This document shows positions 9,249 through 19,092 of a stretch of DNA of 64,000 bases, in pieces. Under the pieces are notes generated by a model. The model searched no databases. It saw only the letters and a list, made by a program, of their open reading frames with translations, and was not told where the DNA came from. Both the position numbers and the translations under genes were made by a program. The stretch comes from Flagellimonas aequoris (lineage in GTDB: Bacteria; Bacteroidota; Bacteroidia; Flavobacteriales; Flavobacteriaceae). How positions within the stretch are numbered: the first letter of the stretch is position 1; every line of letters begins with the position of its first letter. The DNA lies in contig NZ_QXFJ01000023.1 of assembly GCF_003584165.1 (NCBI RefSeq), positions 248,001 to 312,000 of the forward strand, written 5' to 3'.

Positions 9249-10510
9249 GTCCGCTTCGCCATGGTCTTGATCGCTGCCACAAATTGATCCAGTTCAGCTG
9301 TAGTGGTAAACACATTGGGGGTAATCCTACACCCATGTACATTTTCAAAATCTATGGCCACGGTCCACACCTTGAATTCATCCAAAAGGGTTTTCGCCAT
9401 TTCCCCTGGCTTCATATTTAACAGACCGACGTTGGCGATTCCACAACTCCTGTGGGGCTCGATGGGCGTATTGATGACCACATTTTCCACATCGCGCAAT
9501 GGATCGCTCCAATAGCGTTGCAGATAGCGCATCCGTTCCTCCTTGCGTTCCAACCCTATCATTTCCAAATAATCCGCCGAGTCGTTGATGGTCAAATCGG
9601 TATGTACAGGGATGGTACCTGTATGGTTCAGCCTTCTGATTTTGGTAGGATCGTTCTCGTGCTCTGCCAAAAGCGGCCAAATCTTCGGGATGTTCTTTTC
9701 CGCTACATAGAGCATGCCTGCACCCAGGGGGACACAAAGCCATTTGTGGAGGCTGGAACCGTAATAGTCGCAATCCAACTCGGCCAAATCCACTTTAATA
9801 TGTCCCACACAATGCGCACCATCCACCATGACCTCTACCCCATGGGAATGGGCCATGTCGCAAATTTTTCTGATGGGTAAGATCTGTCCGGTCACATTTA
9901 CCATATGGCAAATCATCAACAATTTGGTCTTTGGGGTTATTTGCGATTCGTATAAGGAAACGATTTCCTCATCAGATTTGGGATGGTTGGGCAGAGATAC
10001 TTTTTTGCAAACGATGCCGTATCGCTTTTCCATCTGTTCAAAATGTACTTGCATGGCCCCATAATCCTGAACGGCATACACGGCCTCATCCCCCTTTTCC
10101 CAAGGGTAGCCCCCAATGATCAGATCCAGGGACTCCGTAGTGTTGCGAGTAATGACCAATTCCTTTTCTGAACAGTTCACCAATTTGGCTACCCGTGCCG
10201 CAGCCTTCATTTTATTCTCCCCTTGAACGGTTCTCATGTAATAGGAACCTTGATAGTTCACCTCTTTCATGTGCTCTACATATTTTTCAAGAATAGGGGT
10301 GGGCATTATGTTGTAGTATCCGCTTTCCAGATTGATGTAGTCAGGTTTCAACCTAAAATCCGCGCGGATCCGTTCCCAAAATTCATCGCTATCCTTATCC
10401 GATGGATACGGAATATCAGCCTCTGGTTGACCAGGTTCCAATGGCAAGGTAAAAAAGGGAGCAGCCATGGCAGCACTTCCCATATATTGCAAGAATTGTC
10501 GCTTTTTCAT
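9245..10510 (-). CDS. Class V aminotransferase-fold PLP enzyme, probably exported
   Basis: A 421-residue protein of the isopenicillin N epimerase/cysteine desulfurase branch of fold-type I PLP enzymes. The PLP lysine is K256 in SSLHKWLCVPLG and the cofactor-binding Asp/His are in VMVDGAHC (D230, H233). The N-terminus MKKRQFLQYMG followed by a hydrophobic stretch looks like a Tat signal with KR in place of RR, so export with bound cofactor is plausible but not certain. Members of this family act as desulfurases, lyases or epimerases; the substrate cannot be read from the sequence. It shares CTAG with the convergent phosphoesterase stop. Confidence 0.85.
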   Translation of the reverse strand: MKKRQFLQYMGSAAMAAPFFTLPLEPGQPEADIPYPSDKDSDEFWERIRADFRLKPDYINLESGYYNIMPTPILEKYVEHMKEVNYQGSYYMRTVQGENKMKAAARVAKLVNCSEKELVITRNTTESLDLIIGGYPWEKGDEAVYAVQDYGAMQVHFEQMEKRYGIVCKKVSLPNHPKSDEEIVSLYESQITPKTKLLMICHMVNVTGQILPIRKICDMAHSHGVEVMVDGAHCVGHIKVDLAELDCDYYGSSLHKWLCVPLGAGMLYVAEKNIPKIWPLLAEHENDPTKIRRLNHTGTIPVHTDLTINDSADYLEMIGLERKEERMRYLQRYWSDPLRDVENVVINTPIEPHRSCGIANVGLLNMKPGEMAKTLLDEFKVWTVAIDFENVHGCRITPNVFTTTAELDQFVAAIKTMAKRT

Positions 10511-10588
10511 TTCGGTCTACGGTTGATTAAAAAAAGAATGGTAATTTCATTTTCAGTATGTCTCCAAGATACAATTTAAGCCCTTAAC

Positions 10589-11764
10589 ATGGATGATGTA
10601 AAAGTTATATTTGATCAAATTCCCATTCGGTATGATCTCGCCTCGCATATCATGCTGCTTGGGATCGTACAGGGGCTGTTTTTGACCTTGGTGATATTTT
10701 TGAGGGCTAAACGCACATCGGCCATACACCTCTTCGGATGGGTCATTCTAATACAGTGTATCGTTTTTTTGGATGTGTATCTCTGTTATACCGGGTCGAT
10801 GAAATATGTGATCCACCTGAATGATTCCACCGAGTTTTTGGTCCTGTTCATTGCCCCAAGTCTCTACTTTTTTCTATATACCTTGCTGGAAAGAGAGCCC
10901 TTTACCCTTAAAAAGCATTGGCCCCACTTTTTATTGCCCCTGCTGTATGGAATTTCACAGACCGGCTATCTGCTGAGTCCTATTCAAGTGAAGTACAATG
11001 CTTATCTAGGGGCCTACCACCGTGATCTGGGATATTTGGATGTCCCTGATAATGTGAGCTATTCCTATCATTTTATCAAAAATAAATTCCGCTGGCTGGT
11101 CCTCGTCAGCTTTACCTTTTATTTTGTTCTTACCACAAGGTTGGTTTTAAAGGCGCGGAAAAAAGGACTGGTCTCGCCCAAAAACATCAAGGTGGACAGG
11201 TACAAGTTTTCGCGTCACACCGTTCTCGTTTTTTTAATTCTTGGGCTTTCCCTTTTTATCGTATTTTCAAATTTTGATGATGATGGGGGGGATCATTACT
11301 TGGGAATGTTGGAAACGTTGGCAACATTCATCACCTCTTTTTTTATCCTTTCGGAATCGCGCTTTTTTGAAAAATCTTGGATTTCTGACAAGTACGAGAC
11401 CTTGGCAACCGACTCCTTACAGTTTGAAACCATCGAGGATTTTATGGATGCATCCGGATACTTTGCAGAGCAGGAAGCTTCCCTAAAAAACCTTGCGGAA
11501 AAACTGGATACCAATGCCAATACGGTTTCCAAATTGATCAATTCCAGTACTGGAATGAACTTTAACGATTATATCAACCAAAAAAGGATCTTGCTCTCCA
11601 AAGACCGGTTGGTGGATGGTGACTATGCACATCTCACCGTGGAAGCCATAGGACAAACCGTTGGATTTAATTCAAAATCAGCGTTTTACAATGCATTCAA
11701 AAAGCATGTGGGTCAATCCCCATCCGCATTTGTGAAAGAGAGAAAAGCCCAAAAAAGGGCCTAA
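10589..11764 (+). CDS. AraC-family regulator with membrane-embedded N-terminus
   Basis: A 391-residue protein. The first about 250 residues contain roughly seven hydrophobic helices, and the last about 100 form an AraC-type double helix-turn-helix (LKNLAEKLDTNANTVSKLI, then LTVEAIGQTVGFNSKSAFYN). This membrane-bound AraC architecture is common in Bacteroidota. It is followed after 90 bases by an acyltransferase gene on the same strand, which is a candidate target. The signal sensed is unknown. Confidence 0.88.
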   Translation: MDDVKVIFDQIPIRYDLASHIMLLGIVQGLFLTLVIFLRAKRTSAIHLFGWVILIQCIVFLDVYLCYTGSMKYVIHLNDSTEFLVLFIAPSLYFFLYTLLEREPFTLKKHWPHFLLPLLYGISQTGYLLSPIQVKYNAYLGAYHRDLGYLDVPDNVSYSYHFIKNKFRWLVLVSFTFYFVLTTRLVLKARKKGLVSPKNIKVDRYKFSRHTVLVFLILGLSLFIVFSNFDDDGGDHYLGMLETLATFITSFFILSESRFFEKSWISDKYETLATDSLQFETIEDFMDASGYFAEQEASLKNLAEKLDTNANTVSKLINSSTGMNFNDYINQKRILLSKDRLVDGDYAHLTVEAIGQTVGFNSKSAFYNAFKKHVGQSPSAFVKERKAQKRA

Positions 11765-11854
11765 TTTCTCCCAAATTGTAATTCAGGACGTTTCCTCGCC
11801 CAAAAAAGAAGGGTTTTTGAACCACTCTTTTCAACTTTGGCAAAAACTTTTTAA

Positions 11855-12997
11855 ATGATGGAAAAATCAATTCGACGTTACGATCTGGACTGGCTTCGTG
11901 TAATCGTCTTTGCCTTGCTCATTTTTTATCATGTGGGCATGTTCTTTGTCCCTTGGGGGTGGCACATTAAAAACAATGTAATCTATGATTGGCTCCGTTG
12001 GCCCATGTTGTTCCTCAACCAATGGCGACTTCCCATCTTGTTCGTGATATCAGGTATGGGGACATACTATGCTTTGGGAAAAAGGTCTTGGGGTAAATTT
12101 GCATTGGAACGATTTCTGCGTTTGGGCATTCCGTTGGTGGTTGGGATGATCTTGATTGTTCCTCCACAGATTTATTTTGAACGATTGGCTGATGGGGAGT
12201 TCAGCGGATCTTACTTGCAATATTTCACCACCATAGCCTTCAAAGGAGTCTATCCGAAAGGGAACATTAGTTGGCACCACCTGTGGTTTTTGCCCTATCT
12301 ACTGGTTTTTTCATGGATCCTTTCACCCCTATTCGTATACCTTAGAAAACACAATACCCGTTTTATCGATTGGGTGAAAAGGATGATACAAAAAACATGG
12401 GGCATCTATATTTTCGTGATTCCCCTATATCTTGTTGAATCCTTAGTGGAACCTTTTTTTCCCATCACCCATGCCTTGATAGATGATTGGTTCAATTTCA
12501 TTTTCAATATCATCCTGTTTTTTTACGGCTTTGTATTGATTGCCACTGGGGAAGTTTTTTGGAAAACGGTGGCCCGAATGAAGTACAAAGCACTTGTTTT
12601 GGGCATCATTGGCTTTACGGGACAGTCGATTATCTGGTTGTTTTTTGAAGATGGTTATGTAATCCATTTTACCGAAGCCATGCTCAAAGTAGTGAACATA
12701 TGGTCTTGGATATTGGTGCTTTTCGCCTATGCCGCCCAATACCTAAACAGGCCCAGCAAGGGCATCGCCTATGCCAACCGCGCGGTGTACCCGTTCTACA
12801 TTTTGCACCAAACCATAACCGTTGGTATCGGCTATTACCTGATGAACTTGAATTGGGGATTTTTGCCCAAAGCCTTCATTTTGGTAGTGGGCACCTTCGG
12901 GATCAGTTGGCTGATCTACGACCTCATTATTTTAAGAATCCCTTTGCTTCATCCTTTGTTTGGGTTGAAAGGAAAGAAGAAAACACCTGCAGGTTAA
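11855..12997 (+). CDS. Membrane acyltransferase (acyltransferase 3 family)
   Basis: A 380-residue polytopic membrane protein with about ten predicted helices. The start RRYDLDWLRVIVFALLIFYH carries the typical LDWLR...H motif of acyltransferase 3/OpgC proteins, in which the conserved His is catalytic. Relatives O-acylate surface or periplasmic glycans. Two ATGs lie in frame at 11855 and 11858. It follows a membrane-bound AraC regulator on the same strand and may respond to it. The acceptor is not identifiable from the sequence. Confidence 0.85.
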   Translation: MMEKSIRRYDLDWLRVIVFALLIFYHVGMFFVPWGWHIKNNVIYDWLRWPMLFLNQWRLPILFVISGMGTYYALGKRSWGKFALERFLRLGIPLVVGMILIVPPQIYFERLADGEFSGSYLQYFTTIAFKGVYPKGNISWHHLWFLPYLLVFSWILSPLFVYLRKHNTRFIDWVKRMIQKTWGIYIFVIPLYLVESLVEPFFPITHALIDDWFNFIFNIILFFYGFVLIATGEVFWKTVARMKYKALVLGIIGFTGQSIIWLFFEDGYVIHFTEAMLKVVNIWSWILVLFAYAAQYLNRPSKGIAYANRAVYPFYILHQTITVGIGYYLMNLNWGFLPKAFILVVGTFGISWLIYDLIILRIPLLHPLFGLKGKKKTPAG

Positions 12998-13072
12998 CGA
13001 TTTAACGACAATTTATCATCTTCATGGCAAGGTATTTGCTACTTTTATATTTCAAAATTGCTCAATCTTGCC

Positions 13073-13714
13073 ATGAAAAAGTTTGTTTTTTCTTTACTAG
13101 GTTTCTCACTGGGGCTGATGACTTTACAGGCTCAATCCGACCTTCCTACCACCAAACCCTTAAAAATTGGCGAGAACAACAATTTGGATGTAAAGGCAAG
13201 CAATCAAGGGACCGCTCTCAGGATGCCTTCCGTGATAGACGAAAATTTTGCCTCCAAGAACAACAAGCCTGGGGTTAAGATGTTGCCGGACCGTGAACTT
13301 TTACAAGCGGGTTACGACATGGACATTGACCCAAAAGTGGGTGAAAAGGAGAAAAAAGGTTCCAAGGAGCATTTTGGTGACCAATATCTTGGTGATTTCA
13401 AGACCAATGCCAAATTTGTAGGCATTGTGTGCCGCGACCATGAATATGTGGATGGTGATCGTATCAAAATCTATTTGAATGGAGAAGTGGTTGAATACAA
13501 TCTATTGTTGACGGGATCTTTCAAAGGCATCAATATAGATTTGACACAAGGTTTTAACCGAATTGAGTTTGAGGCATTGAACCAAGGTTCTTCTGGCCCC
13601 AATACGGCCCAAGTTGTGGTTACCGACGACAAGGGGGAAGTAATCCACAACAACCGTTGGAACCTTTCCACAGGATCCAAGGCCAGTCTTATCATCATCA
13701 AGGAAGAAGAATAA
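13073..13714 (+). CDS. Secreted protein of unknown function
   Basis: A 213-residue protein that I do not recognise. It begins with a clear Sec signal peptide (MKKFVFSLLGFSLGLMTLQA), so the ATG at 13073 is chosen over one 15 bases upstream. The mature part is soluble; its last about 100 residues look like a beta-sandwich (VEYNLLLTGSFKGINIDL, NRIEFEALNQG, TAQVVVTDDKGEVI). A TACTTTTA sequence about 30 bases upstream is a near match to the Bacteroidota -7 element. It ends 19 bases from the convergent gamma-glutamyltransferase gene. Confidence 0.75.
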   Translation: MKKFVFSLLGFSLGLMTLQAQSDLPTTKPLKIGENNNLDVKASNQGTALRMPSVIDENFASKNNKPGVKMLPDRELLQAGYDMDIDPKVGEKEKKGSKEHFGDQYLGDFKTNAKFVGIVCRDHEYVDGDRIKIYLNGEVVEYNLLLTGSFKGINIDLTQGFNRIEFEALNQGSSGPNTAQVVVTDDKGEVIHNNRWNLSTGSKASLIIIKEEE

Positions 13715-13733
13715 CCCCTTCCTTCATCACTTC

Positions 13734-15404
13734 TTATTCCACTTTTCCCAAAGTAACAGGACTCTCGGCCGTTCCTTCCCAATCCGGGTCAGCGGCACCG
13801 ATCCATTTACCGGTAAGCGTATCCATCATTACGGCGTGAACCCTACCAAAACGACCAGGTTGGTCCACTTCCTCAACCATGAAACCATCTTCCTTAAATT
13901 GTTTGATGTCTTCCAAAGTCCAAGTCCCTGGATGGGTTTCGGCCAATATCAGAGTATCCCCGGTATGAACGCGGGCTGCGGCCAAGGCTTTGTTCAAGGG
14001 CATCTTTTGATCCAAAACCCTACTGGTCACCTGCGCAACGGCGGTAACGATCCTGCTTCCTCCAGCAGCACCCAATACCAGAAACGGTTTTCCTTTTTTG
14101 GTAATGATGAATGGACTAATGTGCGAACTTGCCCGTTCGCCAGGTTTCATATCACCCAAATAACCACCCAAGGTGGCAGCATATACAAATCCAAGTCCAT
14201 CGGTAGCCACTTTTGATCCCATGATAGGACCAAGGGACTGCGTCAAAGCAATCACATTTCCTCGGGCATCCGCTACGGATAAATGGGTGGTATGTCCATT
14301 TTCGGTCCATGATGCAGGTCGATTCCAATTCATGGCAGCTTGCTGTGTGGGAAAAGGCACCATGGCATCCGCCAAGGTTTTGGCATATTCCTTGGAGGTC
14401 AATTTCTTGCCCACTTCCAAATCCTCTTGACCATAACGATCTTCATAGGCCTTGACATTCGCTTGGTAAACCAATTCGGCCCAAGTGGTTTCCGGTACAT
14501 CGGCCAAGTCAAAATTTTCAAGGATCTGGAGCATTTCAATGGTAATGGCCCCATAAGATGGAATAAATAACCCGTGGAGTCCAAATCCCCTGTAGGATCC
14601 TTCTACCATGTCGGCATCCCTAGCCTGATATTCTGCCATGGCAGCCATACTCAAGGTGCCCCCATTTTTTTGGACATCATCCACAATTTTCTGGGCAATT
14701 TCACCTTCATAAAACACCTTTTCTCCTTCCTTGGCAATCAATTTCAGGGTATGGGCCAAGTCCTTTTGCACCAAACGGCTTCCTTCCACATAAGTGGTGC
14801 CCCCGTTCATAAAGTATTTGGAAGTACCCGTAAACTCTTTGATCTTATCCATGGCCGTGGATTGACGCAAGGCTTCCCCGGGCAACACTATAAAACCTTC
14901 TTCAGCATATTTGATGGCAGGCTGCATGACCGTTTCCAAATCCAAGGTCCCATAGTCGGACAATAACTTGGTCAAGCCCTTCACCACACCGGGGACGCCA
15001 ATGGTAGCGTATCCATACTGCCCTTTGGGTGCTGTTTCGGGATCGTAATCAATACCAGCTTGGGTAGTAGCGTCCACTCCTGAAATTTTTCCTTCGGAGG
15101 TCATCACAATGGCCTGCAACCTTCCTCCCAATCCAGACATGCTCGGCTCCACCACTGCAAGTACAAAGGCCGCGGCCACCGCCGCATCAATGGCATTGCC
15201 TCCATTTTCCAGCATTTCTACCCCCGCCTCTGTCGCCAACGGATGGGCCGCGGCCACTGCACCATTTTCGGAAATGGAAATTTGGGGGTCCCCATCATCT
15301 ACAATGGTCAAGTTGGGATTGATTATTTGCTCTTCAGCTTTCTTCTTACAGGAAATGGAGATTGCAAAAAGTACGGCCAGTAGGAATATCGATTTTTTAT
15401 ACAT
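13734..15404 (-). CDS. ggt: Gamma-glutamyltransferase, lipoprotein form
   Basis: A 556-residue precursor. The lipobox ends at Cys19 (ISISC), so it should be anchored in the periplasm or at the outer membrane. The autoprocessing site is HTTHLSVADARG with Thr372 as the predicted nucleophile and new N-terminus of the small subunit, as in E. coli GGT (TTHYSV). The oxyanion-site region PGERASSHISP and GAAGGSRI are also present. GGTs hydrolyse or transfer the gamma-glutamyl group of glutathione and related peptides. It lies 17 bases downstream of an acylase gene of the same Ntn superfamily, so the pair is one operon. Confidence 0.92.
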   Translation of the reverse strand: MYKKSIFLLAVLFAISISCKKKAEEQIINPNLTIVDDGDPQISISENGAVAAAHPLATEAGVEMLENGGNAIDAAVAAAFVLAVVEPSMSGLGGRLQAIVMTSEGKISGVDATTQAGIDYDPETAPKGQYGYATIGVPGVVKGLTKLLSDYGTLDLETVMQPAIKYAEEGFIVLPGEALRQSTAMDKIKEFTGTSKYFMNGGTTYVEGSRLVQKDLAHTLKLIAKEGEKVFYEGEIAQKIVDDVQKNGGTLSMAAMAEYQARDADMVEGSYRGFGLHGLFIPSYGAITIEMLQILENFDLADVPETTWAELVYQANVKAYEDRYGQEDLEVGKKLTSKEYAKTLADAMVPFPTQQAAMNWNRPASWTENGHTTHLSVADARGNVIALTQSLGPIMGSKVATDGLGFVYAATLGGYLGDMKPGERASSHISPFIITKKGKPFLVLGAAGGSRIVTAVAQVTSRVLDQKMPLNKALAAARVHTGDTLILAETHPGTWTLEDIKQFKEDGFMVEEVDQPGRFGRVHAVMMDTLTGKWIGAADPDWEGTAESPVTLGKVE

Positions 15405-15421
15405 GGTAGGTAGTTTGGTTT

Positions 15422-17590
15422 TTATTGTTTTTCTCCAGGGTGATAAGTTGCTTCGGCCCGTTTGAGCACATCTTCTTTATAATAGGCGGCATCCTTCCAT
15501 TCAATATCCGCGTAGCGTTGGGCCTGATCATTAAAATGGGGGGAATTGGGGTCCCCACTTTGTCCACCTGCCAACATGGTCTTGGCCTTCACCTTATCTC
15601 CAAACTCCACCACGGCCACAAAACTGTTGCCACGGGTTCCATAAATTTTCTTGGTATTGTTGTCGTATCGGGCACCATAAGCGGCCAATGCACCCCAAGT
15701 TCCACTGGCAAAACCAATGGGGATGCTGGGTTTGGCATCATCAAAAGCTTGGCGTATGTCCCCGTTCAAACGTTGATAGCGATTCACCTCGCCCCAAGGC
15801 ATTTGCCAAGTACCAAAATCGGAATTCAATTTTTCAACCGCTTCCTTAAACAGATTCAACTTTTGTTCATCGGGCCAATCGCTTCCCCAATACTCCACCC
15901 ATTGCATGGAATACATGCCTTCGGGTCTTTCGGCTTTTGCATAACAAAGCGTACCGTAATAATGGGCCAATGTCATAGCCACGGATTCCTTGGATGTTGT
16001 AAAATCCCACTGCCTCAGGGTTTCAATGGGCTCCTTCAATTCAGGTGTCGAATGGGCATCGTAGGCTTTCACCAGACCTGGAATCAAAACATTGAAGGCG
16101 GGCAGGTAAGGGTCGTGCGCCAATTGTATCAGACTGTCCAAGGTATAGCCGCTTCTTCCGGTCAACAATTCAATGGCGTGAATGCCCCTGAAATTTTCTT
16201 GGTCACGTGACATGTAATTGGGGTAATCTTCCTTTTTCGGACTGTACTCCAATGCCGAAGTATAAGGTGTTGAATTGCAGTTCTGGATCCAGCCATTTTT
16301 GGGATTCAACACTAATATATTCTCATCCACGGTATGTAGTCCTTGCCAATCGGTCTTGGGATTACTGCCATCCACGGGTTGGGTATAATCAAAAGTAACA
16401 TCACGTTTGGGAACAAAGTTCCCGTGAAAATAGGCAATGTTCCCTTCAGCATCGGCATACACGGTGTTGTTGGAAGAATTGGTCCGGATGTCCATCATTT
16501 TGCGGAAACCGGCATATCCGTCCTGTTTGGTACGAATATAGGATTGTTCCAAGGCTTTTACGGGTTCCCACATCATAGCAGAAGCGGTCCATTGGCCATC
16601 CGCTATATGCGTGATAGGCCCGTGATGGGTCCTGTACATCGGAAAGGTTTTCTCTTTGAGTTCCTCGCCTTCCTTGTATTTCAAAGTCACACCAGCGGAA
16701 TCTACGGGGCGCAATTCTTCACCATACTGATAGAACAGTTTCCCATCATTTTTGACCAAGGTTTCCTTGAATTCATCCATGACATCGGTATAGGTCGACG
16801 TATGCATCCATCCCGTTTTTTCGTTGAATCCCTGATACACAAAAAACTGTCCCCAGGTGACAGCGCCGTAGGCGTTCAACCCTTCCTCGCTAACTACGTG
16901 CACTTCACCCCGAAAGTAAAATGATGTATGGGGGTTGATGAGCAACATGGCATTACCTGATTGGGTCAAATCCCCAGAAATGGCAATTCCGTTGGATCCT
17001 TTAGGTTCTGCCATTTCCTCCTTTTTCTTCTGTTGGAGCAATTCCATTTCAGGAATTTCCATACCACTTTCGTAAAATGTTTGGATTTTTCGGGTGGATA
17101 TGCGCTCAATATCACCACCAATAGATCCTTCGCTGAAATACATGGGCATCCATGGCTCAAATCGGGTGAGCAATTTGGGTTTTACCTCGGGATGCGTATA
17201 CAGATAATAATTGATTCCGTCGGCAAAGGCATCACAAAGTTGTTTCAACCATTCGGGACTTTTTTCATAGTTGGCCTTGGCTTCTTCCTCCGTCATGAAC
17301 AACTTGGCCCGAAGATCACTGTATAGGGCTTCTTCACCCTCTACTTCGGCCAAACGGCCCGTGGCCCAGATATAATTTTGTTCAACCCGGTTAAAATCGT
17401 CCTCACACTGGGCGTACAAGAGTCCAAATACGGCGTCTGCATCCGTTTTTCCATAGATGTGGGGCACGCCAAAATCATCCCTGATGATGGTGATGTCCTT
17501 GGCTTGCGCCTCCCATTCCTCCACTTCGGTCTGGGGCTTTTGGGTACAGGAAAAACATAAAAGAAGGGCTGCAAGGGTAACTGTTCTCAT
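15422..17590 (-). CDS. Penicillin acylase-family Ntn hydrolase, lipoprotein
   Basis: A 722-residue precursor with lipobox LCFSC (Cys15). The motif EPKGSNGIAISGDLT marks the self-cleavage site, with Ser199 as predicted N-terminal nucleophile of the beta chain. The alpha-chain start VPHIYGKTDADAVFGLLYAQ is characteristic. Members include penicillin G acylase, aculeacin A acylase and acyl-homoserine-lactone acylases, all cleaving amides in the periplasm. It is the first gene of an operon with ggt. Whether the substrate is a lactone signal, a lipopeptide or another amide cannot be judged by sequence alone. Confidence 0.9.
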   Translation of the reverse strand: MRTVTLAALLLCFSCTQKPQTEVEEWEAQAKDITIIRDDFGVPHIYGKTDADAVFGLLYAQCEDDFNRVEQNYIWATGRLAEVEGEEALYSDLRAKLFMTEEEAKANYEKSPEWLKQLCDAFADGINYYLYTHPEVKPKLLTRFEPWMPMYFSEGSIGGDIERISTRKIQTFYESGMEIPEMELLQQKKKEEMAEPKGSNGIAISGDLTQSGNAMLLINPHTSFYFRGEVHVVSEEGLNAYGAVTWGQFFVYQGFNEKTGWMHTSTYTDVMDEFKETLVKNDGKLFYQYGEELRPVDSAGVTLKYKEGEELKEKTFPMYRTHHGPITHIADGQWTASAMMWEPVKALEQSYIRTKQDGYAGFRKMMDIRTNSSNNTVYADAEGNIAYFHGNFVPKRDVTFDYTQPVDGSNPKTDWQGLHTVDENILVLNPKNGWIQNCNSTPYTSALEYSPKKEDYPNYMSRDQENFRGIHAIELLTGRSGYTLDSLIQLAHDPYLPAFNVLIPGLVKAYDAHSTPELKEPIETLRQWDFTTSKESVAMTLAHYYGTLCYAKAERPEGMYSMQWVEYWGSDWPDEQKLNLFKEAVEKLNSDFGTWQMPWGEVNRYQRLNGDIRQAFDDAKPSIPIGFASGTWGALAAYGARYDNNTKKIYGTRGNSFVAVVEFGDKVKAKTMLAGGQSGDPNSPHFNDQAQRYADIEWKDAAYYKEDVLKRAEATYHPGEKQ

Positions 17591-17642
17591 TACGGGGGTT
17601 GGTTTTATTTTATCTTGTGAAAATAAGGGATTTCCGTATCAT

Positions 17643-18677
17643 TTACCAACTACCGCTGGCACCTCCTCCTCCAGAACTCCCACCTCCCCCAGAAAAACTA
17701 CTGGAACTTCCACCGGAACTTGAACCAAAGGAATGGCTCCCCGAGGATGAGAAGGTCTTGCTCATATAGGTTTTATCGGACTTGAACCAAGAAAGTTTGA
17801 AATCTTCCTTCCCTTTGATCCGTATCTTTAAAATGGCCAATAGTATGGTGAGAAGAAAAAACCCAATTATCCCATAAATGACCCATCCGACGCTCCCAAA
17901 TAGCACTTCTTCATCAAAAGTAATACCCATGATCGTCGCTAAAAAGAACAAGGGTACCCCAATAAAAATCAAGCCAAAAAACACCTGCAATAACCCAGCA
18001 AAAATCATGAAAACTCCTGGGAAAAGTCCCAGTTTCCCTATCATGATGCCCCGGAACATTTCAATCAGACTGGAATATCCCTTGTAAAAAACAAATCCGC
18101 CTGGGACCATAAAAAAGGAAAGGAAAACCATCAGTAACACATAACCCCACCACGGGAGTTCGTTCTCGGCTTCCATTTCCTTATTGAATTCGGCCAAAGC
18201 ATCGGGGTTCTTCAACAATTCGATAAGCTGATCGGATGCCCCATCAAGGCCGCCTAAATAATCCTCCTCCTTGAATTTAGGAATCATGGTATTACGGATG
18301 ATTCGGGAAGCCACCGCATCCGTAATGTAAGGTTCCAAACCGTAGCCTACTTCTATTCGGACTTCCCTATCATTTTTGGAAAATAGGATGAGAATGCCAT
18401 TGTCCTTGCCTGCCTGCCCCAATTTGTTCTGATTGAATACCCCATTGGCGTATTCTTCAATAGTTACACCTTCCAAATCATTGATGGTCAAAATCACCAA
18501 CTGATTGGTGGTCTCGGTCTCAAATTGGGTTAGTTTGCTTCGAAGGCCCTCTAATTGTCCTGAGGTGAAAATACCTGCGTTATCGGTAACGATTTGTGTA
18601 AGCTGGGGATACTTCTCTTGGGAAAACCCAAAAATGGACAGCAGTACCAAATAACAGAAAACCAACGTCTTTCCCAT
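17643..18677 (-). CDS. TPM-domain membrane protein (YgcG family)
   Basis: A 344-residue protein with an N-terminal signal peptide, a TPM domain (about 25-170, with LTQIVTDNAGIFTSGQ and VRIEVGYGLEPYITDAVASR), three hydrophobic segments (about 170-285) and a low-complexity Gly/Ser tail that ends in GGGGASGSW. This order is typical of YgcG-like proteins, whose TPM domain faces the periplasm. Related TPM proteins have been linked to phosphatase activity and photosystem repair in plants, but the bacterial role is unclear. It stands alone, upstream of the acylase operon on the same strand with a 52-base gap. Confidence 0.88.
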   Translation of the reverse strand: MGKTLVFCYLVLLSIFGFSQEKYPQLTQIVTDNAGIFTSGQLEGLRSKLTQFETETTNQLVILTINDLEGVTIEEYANGVFNQNKLGQAGKDNGILILFSKNDREVRIEVGYGLEPYITDAVASRIIRNTMIPKFKEEDYLGGLDGASDQLIELLKNPDALAEFNKEMEAENELPWWGYVLLMVFLSFFMVPGGFVFYKGYSSLIEMFRGIMIGKLGLFPGVFMIFAGLLQVFFGLIFIGVPLFFLATIMGITFDEEVLFGSVGWVIYGIIGFFLLTILLAILKIRIKGKEDFKLSWFKSDKTYMSKTFSSSGSHSFGSSSGGSSSSFSGGGGSSGGGGASGSW

Positions 18678-18740
18678 GACCCTAAGATACGGGAAAGTCC
18701 AATCGTCTGCTATTGAAAATGTATGAAAGAGTACTCTGAT

Positions 18741-19073
18741 CTAATCTTCTGCAGGGGCCAATTCCACTTCCAGCCCATCCAAATCGTCGGTCATGTGGAT
18801 CTGGCAACCCAAACGACTGTTGTCCTTTACAAAAAAGGCTTCTGACAACATGGCTTCCTCATCATCAGATTTTTCGGGAAGTTGATGATCGGAAAGCACG
18901 TAACATTGGCAGGAAGCACACATAGCCATCCCACCACAAATACCGATGGTACCTTCTGGGGCCAACTCGTAGGAACGCACGACCTCCATTAGGTTCATGT
19001 TCATATCTGTCGGTGCATCCACTTCGTGAAGCACACCTTCCCTGTCAATAATCTTTAGTTTTATATCGCTCAT
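18741..19073 (-). CDS. [2Fe-2S] ferredoxin, adrenodoxin type
   Basis: A 110-residue electron carrier. The cluster ligands are visible as CGGMAMCASC (Cys-x5-Cys-x2-Cys) and a later Cys in RLGCQIHMTDDLDGL, the pattern of adrenodoxin/ISC-type ferredoxins. It is the last gene of a minus-strand run that contains mrp, a NifU-like gene and a ferredoxin reductase, which suggests it works in iron-sulfur assembly or a related reduction. It lies 19 bases downstream of the four-helix-bundle gene. Confidence 0.93.
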   Translation of the reverse strand: MSDIKLKIIDREGVLHEVDAPTDMNMNLMEVVRSYELAPEGTIGICGGMAMCASCQCYVLSDHQLPEKSDDEEAMLSEAFFVKDNSRLGCQIHMTDDLDGLEVELAPAED

Positions 19074-19092
19074 ACCTAATTGTAAAGAGTAG

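Noticed and set aside
12995..13006. TTAACGATTTAAC before the secreted protein gene as a second Pho-box-like site
   Set aside because: The two TAAC units are 8 bases apart, not 11, and there is no further phased copy.
15425..16210. Long open frame on the plus strand inside the acylase gene
   Set aside because: It is antisense to a well-supported enzyme, has no recognisable motif and no ribosome site; it follows from codon bias of the real gene. The same holds for antisense frames at 6405-7157, 51059-52078 and 53449-54279.
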